Positions 35,485 to 43,450 of a stretch of DNA of 64,000 nt are shown here, piece after piece (the first letter of the stretch is position 1; each line of letters starts with the position of its first letter). Source of the stretch: JAWXBT01 sp964523015 (lineage in GTDB: Bacteria > Bdellovibrionota_C > UBA2361 > J135); contig CAZFXN010000007.1 of NCBI GenBank assembly GCA_964523015.1, positions 5,545 through 69,544 on the forward strand, given 5' to 3'. The notes beneath the pieces were generated by a model. It was given only the letters and a program-made list of their open reading frames with translations, searched no databases and was not told where the DNA came from. The position numbers and the translations under genes are program-made.

Positions 35485-36169
35485 AGGACATCACCAATCC
35501 CTTAGTAAGAAGCATCCAACCATCACAAACGATAAACAGCATAAGTTTTAACGGGAGCGTGATCATAGCTGGGCTCACCATAAACATCCCCATACCAACA
35601 AGGAGGTTTGAAACAATTAGGTCGATTACTAAAAATGGAAGAAGCAACACAAAACCCATTGAAAATGCCTCTTTTAGCTCAGTAATCATAAATGACGCTA
35701 AAAGGACGGTCATATCAGGTTCAAGAGGTTTATCTGATTCGACCGGTCCAAAAGGAACTTCAACTTGGGTACTAATCTTTTCACGAGCAATCTTTAGAGC
35801 GGTTAACGATTTAACCTCCTCTTTCCCGGCATGCTTTTTTATAAAATCTGACCATGGAGTAAGCGCAGTAGAGAGTACGGCTATATCTTTAACACCAGGG
35901 GCTGTATCAAAATTAACATTTTCTTTGGATATATTAGTTAGAGATTCCTTTAAAACTGGACCCATAACAAAAATAGTAACAACCAATGATAATGCCATTA
36001 CGACCATGTTACTTGGCACTTGTTGCGTACCGAGCCCACTTCTAAGCATACCAAGGACAATACTAACTTTAAGGTACGATGTAGTAAGACCAATTAGGAT
36101 CGGCACAAGGGATAATCCAAGTGCGAAAAAAACAAACCAGAAAGGGTGTGTCGTATTGCTAACTAACAT
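35477..36169 (-). CDS. sctR: T3SS export-gate protein SctR (FliP-like)
   Basis: 230-residue inner-membrane gate subunit. Family blocks are SLVPILIGLTTSYLKVSIVLGMLRSGLGTQQVPSN at the N terminus, FMITELKEAFSMGFVLLLPFLVIDLIVSNLLVGMGMFMVSP and LPLKLMLFIVCDGWMLL at the end. The variable periplasmic loop (about 90-145) is present. The QQVPSN segment and the MVSP ending fit the injectisome SctR type. The gene overlaps the SctO/SctP-like gene by 7 bases upstream. Confidence 0.93.
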   Translation of the reverse strand: MLVSNTTHPFWFVFFALGLSLVPILIGLTTSYLKVSIVLGMLRSGLGTQQVPSNMVVMALSLVVTIFVMGPVLKESLTNISKENVNFDTAPGVKDIAVLSTALTPWSDFIKKHAGKEEVKSLTALKIAREKISTQVEVPFGPVESDKPLEPDMTVLLASFMITELKEAFSMGFVLLLPFLVIDLIVSNLLVGMGMFMVSPAMITLPLKLMLFIVCDGWMLLTKGLVMSYV

Positions 36170-37191
36170 CTCACACCTCCATTATTATGAATTACAAAAT
36201 TTTTGACTGAGATCCCAGATTGCTTAAGTAGCGAGATGATATTTCTCTGTTCAGAAAGAAGTTTAGAATGTTGATATCTCCCTTCAGTTAAGATCTCAAC
36301 TGAGACTACTTTTGAAGAGATTTCATAAATTGTAATTTGCGAAACTTCGCCTTTACTTGACTTAACCTCCATCGAAACTCCTTTTCCTTTAAGATCATCC
36401 CAAGAGGAGATTCGATTAATAATATCTGTAAAATTACTTATTGAACTAGATTGACCTGATCCTGCCAAAGAAGAGGATGAACTCTGATTTTCTCTATCCT
36501 GATTATTATTATTTCGTCTTTCTGGCTCACCTCCAATTTTAGAGCCAAATTCACGACCAAGTTGTGACAACTCTTCTTTTGTCGCATTAACATCCACTCC
36601 ATGAAAGGTAGTATCGGGTACTCCGACATCCTCAATCCCCAATGTGAGAATCTCCTTAATGTTCTCTTCCCTTTCGATCTCTTTACTGAAGCCAATTTTA
36701 GATTTTTCTTTGGTGGTCTCTTTAATTAACTCAGAAGATTTTGAGGCTTCTCTAATTAAGAAAAGATCTGTTGCTTCTTGATGTCGCCCTCTTTCTAAAA
36801 ATTCTATCTGACTTATCTTTTGCTCAGTACTTTTATCATTTAATAACCCTATGATTTTTTCTCTTTTTATAAGACCATCTATAATCTTTGTTTTCTCTTC
36901 AGCCGTTTTATGAATCTCTCCTTTTAGAGCAATCAGCAACGTGGCTCGGTCTTTAAGTGTTTGAAGAAATGATTTAATTTCCTCTAACCCCTCTCGCTTT
37001 CCCTTTTCACTCTCTTTGGCTTGAATAATTCTCTCTTTAACTGAATCTAAACCAGATTGTGCTTCAGTACGTCGGTGATTTAATCCCTTTAAAATCTCTT
37101 CAAATCTTTGAACTTGAGATTTGTCTCTTTCTCTCTCCTCTTCAAGGATTGATATTTTTCTCTCTATACGATCAACAGAGAAGCTCTCCAT
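36163..37191 (-). CDS. Putative T3SS stalk/needle-length protein (SctO-SctP-like fusion)
   Basis: 342 residues. The first about 140 are a long charged coiled coil (VDRIERKISILEEERERD and following) resembling FliJ/SctO, the stalk that links ATPase and gate. A low-complexity Asn/Ser/Gln linker follows (about 215-250). The last about 85 residues (VSMEVKSSKGEVSQITIYE ... SLLKQSGISVKNFVIHNN) have the beta-rich pattern of the FliK/SctP T3S4 domain that senses needle length. No such pair of genes lies elsewhere in the cluster, and the position before sctR is where sctO, sctP and sctQ normally stand. The fusion reading is inference. Overlaps the sctI stop (TAATG). Confidence 0.6.
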   Translation of the reverse strand: MESFSVDRIERKISILEEERERDKSQVQRFEEILKGLNHRRTEAQSGLDSVKERIIQAKESEKGKREGLEEIKSFLQTLKDRATLLIALKGEIHKTAEEKTKIIDGLIKREKIIGLLNDKSTEQKISQIEFLERGRHQEATDLFLIREASKSSELIKETTKEKSKIGFSKEIEREENIKEILTLGIEDVGVPDTTFHGVDVNATKEELSQLGREFGSKIGGEPERRNNNNQDRENQSSSSSLAGSGQSSSISNFTDIINRISSWDDLKGKGVSMEVKSSKGEVSQITIYEISSKVVSVEILTEGRYQHSKLLSEQRNIISLLKQSGISVKNFVIHNNGGVRC

Positions 37192-37508
37192 TAGTGTCCC
37201 TGTTCTAGTTTACGAATTGTTGAACTTAAACTCTCTCCAAGCTTTGAGGCCATTTCAACCTGTAATCCGAATTGGCCGGCTCGAATCTGATAAAATAAAA
37301 GCTCTCTAGCTGAAATATTTTTCCCTGAATGAATGGCGTATGAGAGTTTCACTAAGTCAGCATGGATATTGTCCTGTCCTCCACCTTGAGAAACACCTTT
37401 TAAAACTTCTGCAAAGTTCACCTTAGGGACAGGTGAAGTTTCAGAAACATTCTTTTGTCCAACATTTGCAATATGTTGAGCAACTGTACTTGCTACTTTT
37501 GCTTCCAT
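37191..37508 (-). CDS. sctI: T3SS inner rod protein SctI-like
   Basis: 105-residue soluble helical protein. The C terminus FYQIRAGQFGLQVEMASKLGESLSSTIRKL matches the YscI/HrpB-type inner rod pattern (Q-VE--SK--E---S-V--L) better than the FliE pattern. SctI polymerises at the base of the needle and is one of the first T3SS substrates. It is the first gene of the minus-strand T3SS operon, with its stop codon overlapping the next start (TAATG). The divergent gap upstream contains a purine-rich tract that ends close to the ATG. Confidence 0.72.
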   Translation of the reverse strand: MEAKVASTVAQHIANVGQKNVSETSPVPKVNFAEVLKGVSQGGGQDNIHADLVKLSYAIHSGKNISARELLFYQIRAGQFGLQVEMASKLGESLSSTIRKLEQGH

Positions 37509-37529
37509 AGGCTGCCTTTTATTTAATTA

Positions 37530-37670
37530 TCTTTGCTTTTCCTTTCCCTTCTTTTTCCCTGCTTTTTCCATGCCTTTTCCCTTTCCACTTATTAATTCAG
37601 GGAGTTTTTTGAAAAGTTTCCTCTTATTTTCTTTTTATTTTCTCTTTCTGTAAAAAAGCTCACATATTGA
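37530..37670 (-). other. Purine-rich 5' leader of the T3SS operon
   Basis: Upstream of sctI the minus strand is almost pure A/G for about 60 bases (37531-37587) and purine-biased beyond, with an imperfectly duplicated block of about 26 bases (37534-37559 and 37560-37586) made of GGAAAAAG-like units. Several units look like Shine-Dalgarno sequences. It may mark an unusual leader or a simple-sequence slippage region; no promoter is clear. Confidence 0.4.
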
Positions 37671-37705
37671 CCTAAAACCCTCTTTTATGTTCCCCTCTTA
37701 GGTAT

Positions 37706-38119
37706 ATGGAAACTAAAGCACATAGCTGGTTAGAAATCGGAGGAAAAGCGGATCCTAAGCTTGCCCAAAAACTCTCTGAATCAGTGAGAGAAAAGATCCA
37801 GCGGGGAGAATTCCTTGATAAGGATGTAAGGTATGTTTCCGATCTTTCAAGGCCGTTAATTAGTGAGACTTTAAATGTCAGCGATCAGCGACTTCAAAAA
37901 TTAAGAACTCTTTGTCAATTATGGGACGTTGATATAAAGGGAACAAATATTACTTCCCATAGAAAGTACGTAGGGCCAATTATTGTTGCCTTTAAAAGAG
38001 CCCTTCTGCCGATCGTTAAAGTCCTTTTAAAAGATACGATAAATCAGCAAAGGGACTTCAATGCAGCCTCTATTTCGCTTTTAACTGATTTAGCTAACGA
38101 AATCGATCGAAAACGGTAA
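37706..38119 (+). CDS. Cytoplasmic protein of unknown function
   Basis: 137 residues, no signal peptide, mostly helical. The segment TSHRKYVGPIIVAFKRALLPIVKVLLKDTINQQRDFNAASISLL resembles the N-terminal linker seen before methyltransferase or glycosyltransferase domains in LPS and polysaccharide loci (S-R---G--I---K+-L---L---L-QQ--FN), but the catalytic domain is not present here. It is divergent from sctI across 197 bases. A chaperone or accessory role for the T3SS would be a guess. Confidence 0.5.
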   Translation: METKAHSWLEIGGKADPKLAQKLSESVREKIQRGEFLDKDVRYVSDLSRPLISETLNVSDQRLQKLRTLCQLWDVDIKGTNITSHRKYVGPIIVAFKRALLPIVKVLLKDTINQQRDFNAASISLLTDLANEIDRKR

Positions 38120-38194
38120 GAATTTGCCCTATTGTCCACTCTTGGTATCCCTCTTACAATATTAGGTAATTGTTAACATATCAGATGACTTTAA

Positions 38195-39103
38195 ATGGAA
38201 AGAATTAAATTTCTTAAACATCGCGGTGGTTCATGGCACAAAGGATGTATAGCGAAAGTAATTTTGCTTGCCTCCTTATTTTTTATTCAAGGCTGCTCTT
38301 ATTTGCAGCCAGAGGAGCCACTGTTCCAAGGTATCAGCAATAGAGGGATGATCCCTGTTAGCCCAACTAATGCATATGTAGGATCCAATCTTTTTTTAAG
38401 TCAGCAGATGGAGAATAGTCCTGAGCTTTATCATTTTATTGAATCGCGCGGGGCACCGCATGCTATTCGGGTAAATGAAAGACCTAACCGAAATCCTGAA
38501 TTAATAATGTATTATCCAAGAGAAGATGCTCTTTACATTGCAGAACTATCCGCCTCTCGTTCTATGTACAATTGGATCGCCCGTGGGCCGCATAAGATTC
38601 CGCGGTATGAGTCAGCGACTCTGAGTCAACCTTCGTTTGATGTTAAGGGAGAACCGCTTCTTGCTTTGTTTGATCGAGAAATCAGATTTCCTCCTAAATA
38701 TCCGCAAACTTCCTTAAAGACTGTCGCCATACCTAAATTACCGGAGATTAAACCACCACCAAAACCAGCACGTCATATTACTAGAGCTAAGCCTGCGCCA
38801 AAGAAAAGTGAGCCACCAAAAGCTCCAACTCAACCAGTCTATAAACCCCTTAATATGGACCAAATGGCCATCCAGATGTCACAGGGCTTTGCTGAGAGAG
38901 ATAAAAATGGAGATCTCATACATACAGTCAAGTCGGACGCAGAAAAGATCGAAGATATAGCTAAGTGGTATACTGGTGATGTAAAGAATGGAGATACCCT
39001 CCTTAAAGCAACTGGGCTTGAAGGGATCAAAACTTTGACCAAAGGACTTAGGATTAGAGTTCCTTTTGCCCACGTCAAAAACACTAAACAGATGACTGAA
39101 TAA
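38195..39103 (+). CDS. LysM-domain lipoprotein
   Basis: Signal peptide with lipobox FFIQGC (Cys34). A middle region of about 140 residues (PELYHFIESRGAPHAI, YYPREDALYIAE, YNWIARGPHKIPRYE) is followed by a Pro/Lys-rich spacer (about 185-215) and a C-terminal LysM-like domain (IHTVKSDAEKIEDIAKWYTGDVKNGDTLLKATGL). The spacer would let the LysM module reach peptidoglycan from the membrane. The domain is close in sequence to that of the LysM lipoprotein at 990-1484. The gene ends in a perfect 14-bp tandem duplication that runs into the next start codon. Confidence 0.72.
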   Translation: MERIKFLKHRGGSWHKGCIAKVILLASLFFIQGCSYLQPEEPLFQGISNRGMIPVSPTNAYVGSNLFLSQQMENSPELYHFIESRGAPHAIRVNERPNRNPELIMYYPREDALYIAELSASRSMYNWIARGPHKIPRYESATLSQPSFDVKGEPLLALFDREIRFPPKYPQTSLKTVAIPKLPEIKPPPKPARHITRAKPAPKKSEPPKAPTQPVYKPLNMDQMAIQMSQGFAERDKNGDLIHTVKSDAEKIEDIAKWYTGDVKNGDTLLKATGLEGIKTLTKGLRIRVPFAHVKNTKQMTE

Positions 39104-39117
39104 AGATGACTGAATAA
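39090..39117 (+). repeat. Perfect 14-bp tandem duplication across a stop codon
   Basis: AGATGACTGAATAA occurs twice in a row (39090-39103 and 39104-39117). The first copy holds the stop codon of the LysM gene; the last base of the second copy is the A of the next ATG. Confidence 0.95.
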
Positions 39118-39770
39118 TGAAAAAAATATTCCTGGTAGCTCTCTTAACTGTAACTACAGTTTCTAATCTATATTTTGTTGAAAAAGCCTTTACTGAAGAG
39201 GGATATAAACAATCTCAAGATGCAACAATTAAAACATTTGAGGAGCTACTAGCTTTAATAGAATCAGATCAACTAGCAGATACCGCGCAAAAAATATCTC
39301 TTTCAGATAAACAGCTTCATTATCTAAATGGTGTTTACCTCTTCTGTTCCCTTAAAAATGGAACCTGCCCAATGGTTCTGCGCGCAGTGCTTGAGCTTGA
39401 TATTATTAATTCCCAACAAGATGGAGTTGAGGCTTGTCCAAACATGCTTAGGTTTTGGAAAGGCTGGGTTGATAATGGACTTGAGCAAAGAATTGACTAC
39501 TCTTTAAATACCGGATTTTTGACTAAATATTTTGATTTTAAAAAAGATGTTAGGCCAAAATATCTAAAGTGTAGCTCTACTGTTAAAGAGCAGCTAAGTC
39601 CTAACACTGAATATTCTAAATTTATTAAAGAGAGATACGGAAAAGATACCGATCCGCATAAGAATATCAATACAGTAATCCAATACCTAAAGGCAATACG
39701 GGAACAGATTGATGATGTGTTCATCTCAACTGGTGCTTATAAGCGGGAATCTAAAGAGAGCGTTAAATAA
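39117..39770 (+). CDS. Exported protein of unknown function
   Basis: 217 residues. A short N-terminal hydrophobic segment (IFLVALLTVTTVSNLYF) after two lysines suggests a signal peptide and periplasmic location. The mature part is helical and has five Cys residues that could form disulfides (CSLKNGTCP, EACPNM, LKCSS). No domain recognised. The ATG is 13 bases after the stop of the LysM lipoprotein gene, with no Shine-Dalgarno sequence, so translation probably depends on coupling. Followed by the convergent tRNA gene. Confidence 0.55.
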   Translation: MKKIFLVALLTVTTVSNLYFVEKAFTEEGYKQSQDATIKTFEELLALIESDQLADTAQKISLSDKQLHYLNGVYLFCSLKNGTCPMVLRAVLELDIINSQQDGVEACPNMLRFWKGWVDNGLEQRIDYSLNTGFLTKYFDFKKDVRPKYLKCSSTVKEQLSPNTEYSKFIKERYGKDTDPHKNINTVIQYLKAIREQIDDVFISTGAYKRESKESVK

Positions 39771-39782
39771 TATTGAGATGTC

Positions 39783-39868
39783 TGGTGCCCAGAGGGGGAT
39801 TTGAACCCCCACAGGATTGCTCCCGCTAGCCCCTCAAGCTAGTGTGTCTACCGTTCCACCACCTGGGC
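39783..39868 (-). tRNA. tRNA-Leu (anticodon GAG)
   Basis: Reading the minus strand, GCCCAGG at the 5' end pairs with the 3' acceptor arm ending in GGGC-A-CCA. The anticodon arm CTAGC-TTGAGGG-GCTAG places GAG at positions 34-36, reading CUC. A long variable arm of class II type and the T arm GGGGGTTCAAATCCCCC are present. CCA is encoded. The gene is 20 bases before the window position where secG ends, on the same strand. Confidence 0.96.
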
Positions 39869-39888
39869 AAGGCAATTATAATGGTTTA

Positions 39889-40299
39889 CTACTGAGTCGG
39901 TGCGCTATCGGCTTTTGAATCTGTTACAGACGAATCTGCTACAGGAGCTGAAGCTTCTGGAGTTACCTCTTTAGCTGTATCTTCTTTGCTTGTATCTTCA
40001 CCAGGGTGAACAGCAGTAGACATAACTGAATCAGTGAGAACATCTACTACCTTGCCACCACCAGTATGGACCCCTTCTGGATACATTTTTACCAAAAACA
40101 ACGCAGTCAATATAAACGCTATTGCGGTCCCTGTTGTCACCTTTGTTAGAACTGTACTAGCTCCTGATGCTCCAAAAACAGTATTGCTACTACCACCAAA
40201 GGTAGCACCAGCATCTGCCCCCTTACCCTGTTGCAACAACACAACAATGATTAGAAGAACACAGACAGATATATGTACAATCATCAATAACTGAAACAC
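39889..40299 (-). CDS. secG: Preprotein translocase subunit SecG
   Basis: Accessory subunit of the SecYEG channel. Two membrane helices (about 3-20 and 55-75) flank the signature VVLLQQGKGADAGATFGGSSNTVFGASGAST. An acidic, Ala- and Ser-rich tail of about 50 residues follows. The start is GTG at 40299, fixed by the strong Shine-Dalgarno sequence AAGGAG about 8 bases upstream. A tRNA-Leu gene directly follows, a common secG-tRNA arrangement in proteobacteria. Confidence 0.93.
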   Translation of the reverse strand: MFQLLMIVHISVCVLLIIVVLLQQGKGADAGATFGGSSNTVFGASGASTVLTKVTTGTAIAFILTALFLVKMYPEGVHTGGGKVVDVLTDSVMSTAVHPGEDTSKEDTAKEVTPEASAPVADSSVTDSKADSAPTQ

Positions 40300-40339
40300 G
40301 TTAGGCTCCTTTTGAAACCGAATGCGAAAGAGTACCTGC

Positions 40340-41119
40340 CTAATTAACTACTGTCAATTGGGGCTTCTGGGCTGATAATTCTTCAACTCTAGCTAAAACT
40401 CCATCAGTAAGGTCACTAAAAGTACTAGCTACTGGATGTCCATCAATAGTTACGATTGGCCGCGCCTCGTCCCCTCCCTCTCTAATAGTTGGATCTAATG
40501 GAATGGTTGCTAATAGCGGTAAGTTATATTTCTTAGCGAGACTAGCTCCACCGCCCGTACCAAAGATATCGTACCTCTTACCATCTGAAGCAAGAAAGCC
40601 TGACATATTTTCAACGATTCCTAAGATCGGAACATTTACCTTATTAAGCATCGTGATCGCCTTTCTAACATCGGCCAAAGCGACTTCCTGTGGAGTTGTG
40701 ACAACTACCGCTCCTACTAACGGATAGTTCTGGGTTAATGATATCTGAGCATCTCCAGTGCCAGGAGGCATATCAATAATAAAATAATCTACATTTCCCC
40801 AGTTCACATCAGAGAACATCTGTTTCATCGCAGTATGAAACATCGGGCCGCGCCATATTATAGCTTCATCAGGATTCGGTAGGAAAAATCCGATTGAGAT
40901 ATACTTAAGACCAAATTTCTCAGGTGGAATAAGTCTCTGTTCATGATCAACCTGCACCTCTGCGTGACCGATAAGAGTTGGAATACTTGGGCCATAAAAA
41001 TCACAATCAATAAGGGCGACCTTATATCCTTTCTGGACTAAAGAGATCGCTAAATTTACAGAGACGGTTGATTTACCAACCCCTCCCTTACCGGAAACTA
41101 CTGCTACTATTTTGCTCAT
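40340..41119 (-). CDS. mrp: Mrp/ApbC family P-loop ATPase lacking the CxxC motif
   Basis: MinD/Mrp-type Fe-S carrier ATPase. The deviant Walker A GKGGVGKS (10-17), DCDFYGPSIP, and PPGTGD with TTPQEVALADVRKAI identify the family. The region that usually holds the Fe-S-binding CxxC (NMSxFxCPxCG) reads NMSGFLASDGKRYDIFG here, with no Cys, and the N-terminal DUF59 domain of many Mrp proteins is absent (259 residues). It may work as an ATPase partner or bind its cluster differently. It lies 40 bases ahead of secG. Confidence 0.88.
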   Translation of the reverse strand: MSKIVAVVSGKGGVGKSTVSVNLAISLVQKGYKVALIDCDFYGPSIPTLIGHAEVQVDHEQRLIPPEKFGLKYISIGFFLPNPDEAIIWRGPMFHTAMKQMFSDVNWGNVDYFIIDMPPGTGDAQISLTQNYPLVGAVVVTTPQEVALADVRKAITMLNKVNVPILGIVENMSGFLASDGKRYDIFGTGGGASLAKKYNLPLLATIPLDPTIREGGDEARPIVTIDGHPVASTFSDLTDGVLARVEELSAQKPQLTVVN

Positions 41120-41213
41120 AAAGCTGCTCTGTTATAATGATATTTATAAATAAAATGACACCTGATTATCTAAGGGTTTAAACTTAATGTCAAATTAATG
41201 AGAAGTTAGCGCT

Positions 41214-41534
41214 ATGGAATCAAATTGCCGTATAGTTCTTACAACTTTCCCAAAAGACAGTAACCCTGTGACCATAGCTGAAACTATTGTTAAGGAGAAA
41301 CTGGCAGCGTGCGTACAGGTTTTACCCCAAATGACATCTGTGTACCTTTGGCAAGGAAAGATAAATAAAGATACTGAGTTTTTAGTTCTGTTTAAATCAA
41401 TCGAATCAAAAGTCCCAGAGCTCATGGCCAGGATTAAAGAGCTTCATCCGTATGATACTCCACAAATTGTGGCGATTAGAGCTTCTGATATAGACAAAAG
41501 TTACCAAGCTTGGCTAACAGAAGCCCTAAGCTAA
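41214..41534 (+). CDS. cutA: CutA family divalent-cation tolerance protein
   Basis: 106-residue trimeric ferredoxin-like protein. VLTTFPKDSNPVTIAETIVKEKLAACVQVLPQMTSVYLWQGKI and HPYDTPQIVAIRASD are the full family signature. Named for copper tolerance in E. coli, but its role in most bacteria is unclear. It is divergent from mrp and ends 6 bases before the convergent surface-protein gene. Confidence 0.93.
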   Translation: MESNCRIVLTTFPKDSNPVTIAETIVKEKLAACVQVLPQMTSVYLWQGKINKDTEFLVLFKSIESKVPELMARIKELHPYDTPQIVAIRASDIDKSYQAWLTEALS

Positions 41535-41539
41535 CTCAA

Positions 41540-43243
41540 TTACGGAAGATCTATATAGAATGCTTGAGCAGCGTTATCCCCAGTATCGTTTTTGAACTGA
41601 AGATCGATCTTTAATCGCTCCCCAGAATCAAGAGTATCAGTTGCTCCATTCTTAGCTAAGCAATCTGTAATATTGACTGTAAATGTAACTGTTTTGTTTC
41701 CATCACCATCATTCTCAGTTGCACTATCAAAGTCTGGTTGGGCATCAATCAAGGTATCTCCTGATGTTGTAAGATCTGCATCACTTTCAGAATATGAACT
41801 TACTGGACATCCGCCAGGTCCCTGAGATGCGGCTCCACCAGAAGATGGTCCATTTGGAATATCGATAACTATCTTTGAGTTTCCGATATCAATTAGATCT
41901 ACTTCACCTGCTCCTTCAACACCTTTACGTTGAGGACGATATGCAGTGATCTTTAAGATCACATCACCACTACCACTATGAGGTGCCACAGTAAAAGGAT
42001 CATTCATAGTTCCAGGGCCGTTATTGGCGACCGGATAGCTAGGGGTAAAAGTCGCAGTGGTTGCATCTCCCTCATTTAGCACCATCTCAGTCATTGCAGG
42101 TGTCGATGCAAAGGCAAAAGCTAAGCTTGTAACGTAAGTCTCTTCAACAATGCCATCAGAATCTGAGATCGTTTGAATAAGAACATTACCACTTCCAATC
42201 TCACTGGTACCCGCACCGGTTAATAATTGAAAATCCCCAGTACCTCCTTTAGTAATCTCACCAAAACCATCACTATCGGTATCAACATCATCAGGGAAAC
42301 TTAAGGATGAATTACTAGATGGTTTTCCAGTACCACCAGAGGAGCAGTAGCCAAGAGTTCCACAATCAAGTTCAGCAGTTTTCCCTGAGCTGTTTTCAGT
42401 TAGAACCTGAATAGCCATCGATTGAGTATTTCTAACTACGGTATCAATTTCCTCATCAGTAAGTGTAGGGATAGCATTTTTATTAATTGTACTCTCAATT
42501 CCAACTTTTAAATTTGTAAATATTCGAAATCCATTTGTGCTGGCTGTAGTATCGGCATCATAGGGATTAAGTATTCCATCTCCATCAACATCGACATCAA
42601 GCTCATCGACTAGCCCATCGCCGTCCTCATCTCCGTCAGATTCCGCAGCCAAAGTTTTAAATGAGGATCCTGATCCTTGTGAACCCAATCCTAAAGAAGA
42701 TGCATTTCCCTCAGGACTGCAATCTGCATTAACACTCACTTCTAAAGCTTTATCGACATACTTTTTAAGTAATTTTTTAAAATCAATTTTTGAAATTGAT
42801 TTGATCCCTTTTACCATTACATAAGCATCAGTCTCATCGACCTGTACTGTTTTAAGTTTTAATTCTTGACTGCCAGAAACATTTTTCTTTAATACAGATA
42901 AACCAAAAACGCCTGATTCTTCGCATAGGTTTTTCTTAATCGCCTCGGCTACTGAATAAACTTTGTTATTTAGTTTGATCCCTACCAATACAGGCAAAAC
43001 GGCGTTATCCTTTATCAAAAACACTCGAGCATCTTTACCATCAACTGTAAGGGTAAATTTATTATCTATACTTGTTGCAACTTGAGTTGTAGCAACCTCT
43101 CCTGAACTAACCACGGAGAAAGCCGAAGCTGTAGCAACTCCACTTGGAAGTTTTCCTTTTATATTGATTCCATAAACTGGAACCGAAGAAATAAGACCAA
43201 AAAACAGTATAACAATTGATGATGTTCGAATTAATCCTTTCAT
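41540..43243 (-). CDS. Large exported protein with Ca-binding Asp-rich repeats
   Basis: 567 residues with a signal peptide (VILFFGLISSVPVYG). The N-terminal third looks beta-rich, the middle holds thrombospondin type 3-like Asp/Gly calcium loops (DGDEDGDGLVDELDVDVDGDG at about 200-222, and FPDDVDTDSDGFGE at about 312-325), and the C-terminal half resembles an invasin/adhesin-style beta region (PNGPSSGGAAS, TVTFTVNITDC, IDLQFKNDTGDNAAQ). A cell-surface or secreted structural protein is likely. It stands alone, convergent with cutA. Confidence 0.68.
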   Translation of the reverse strand: MKGLIRTSSIVILFFGLISSVPVYGINIKGKLPSGVATASAFSVVSSGEVATTQVATSIDNKFTLTVDGKDARVFLIKDNAVLPVLVGIKLNNKVYSVAEAIKKNLCEESGVFGLSVLKKNVSGSQELKLKTVQVDETDAYVMVKGIKSISKIDFKKLLKKYVDKALEVSVNADCSPEGNASSLGLGSQGSGSSFKTLAAESDGDEDGDGLVDELDVDVDGDGILNPYDADTTASTNGFRIFTNLKVGIESTINKNAIPTLTDEEIDTVVRNTQSMAIQVLTENSSGKTAELDCGTLGYCSSGGTGKPSSNSSLSFPDDVDTDSDGFGEITKGGTGDFQLLTGAGTSEIGSGNVLIQTISDSDGIVEETYVTSLAFAFASTPAMTEMVLNEGDATTATFTPSYPVANNGPGTMNDPFTVAPHSGSGDVILKITAYRPQRKGVEGAGEVDLIDIGNSKIVIDIPNGPSSGGAASQGPGGCPVSSYSESDADLTTSGDTLIDAQPDFDSATENDGDGNKTVTFTVNITDCLAKNGATDTLDSGERLKIDLQFKNDTGDNAAQAFYIDLP

Positions 43244-43426
43244 ATGAACCTCTGTAATTTTTGATTATCAATGAGCCAGTATTTATGGCGTCACTATTGA
43301 TAGACTTAACTCCAATGATTTATCTCGGAGTCAATGTTAGAATAATTTAGGGGGATGTCCCAAATTTAGTAATAATTCTTAGAATTAATTTCTCTATCTA
43401 GAATACGTTCACTTTTAATAATTCTT

Positions 43427-43444
43427 ACTTCCACCGGTGGAAGT
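43427..43444. repeat. Perfect 18-bp palindrome
   Basis: ACTTCCACCGGTGGAAGT is perfectly self-complementary, 6 bases downstream of a minus-strand stop codon. No U run follows on either strand. It may be a protein-binding site or an RNA hairpin with a CCGG turn. Part of it (TGGAAGTRATYA) recurs at about 46692-46702. Confidence 0.6.
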
Positions 43445-43450
43445 GATTAC

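Noticed and set aside
37191..37508. FliE (flagellar) instead of SctI for the first T3SS gene
   Set aside because: Length fits both, but the C-terminal QVEMASKL ... STIRKL pattern fits the injectisome rod family; the FliE VRNKLVxAYQEIMRMxV ending is absent. Still not certain.
43427..43444. Rho-independent terminator after the small exported protein gene
   Set aside because: The palindrome is perfect but its loop would be at most four bases and no T run follows.
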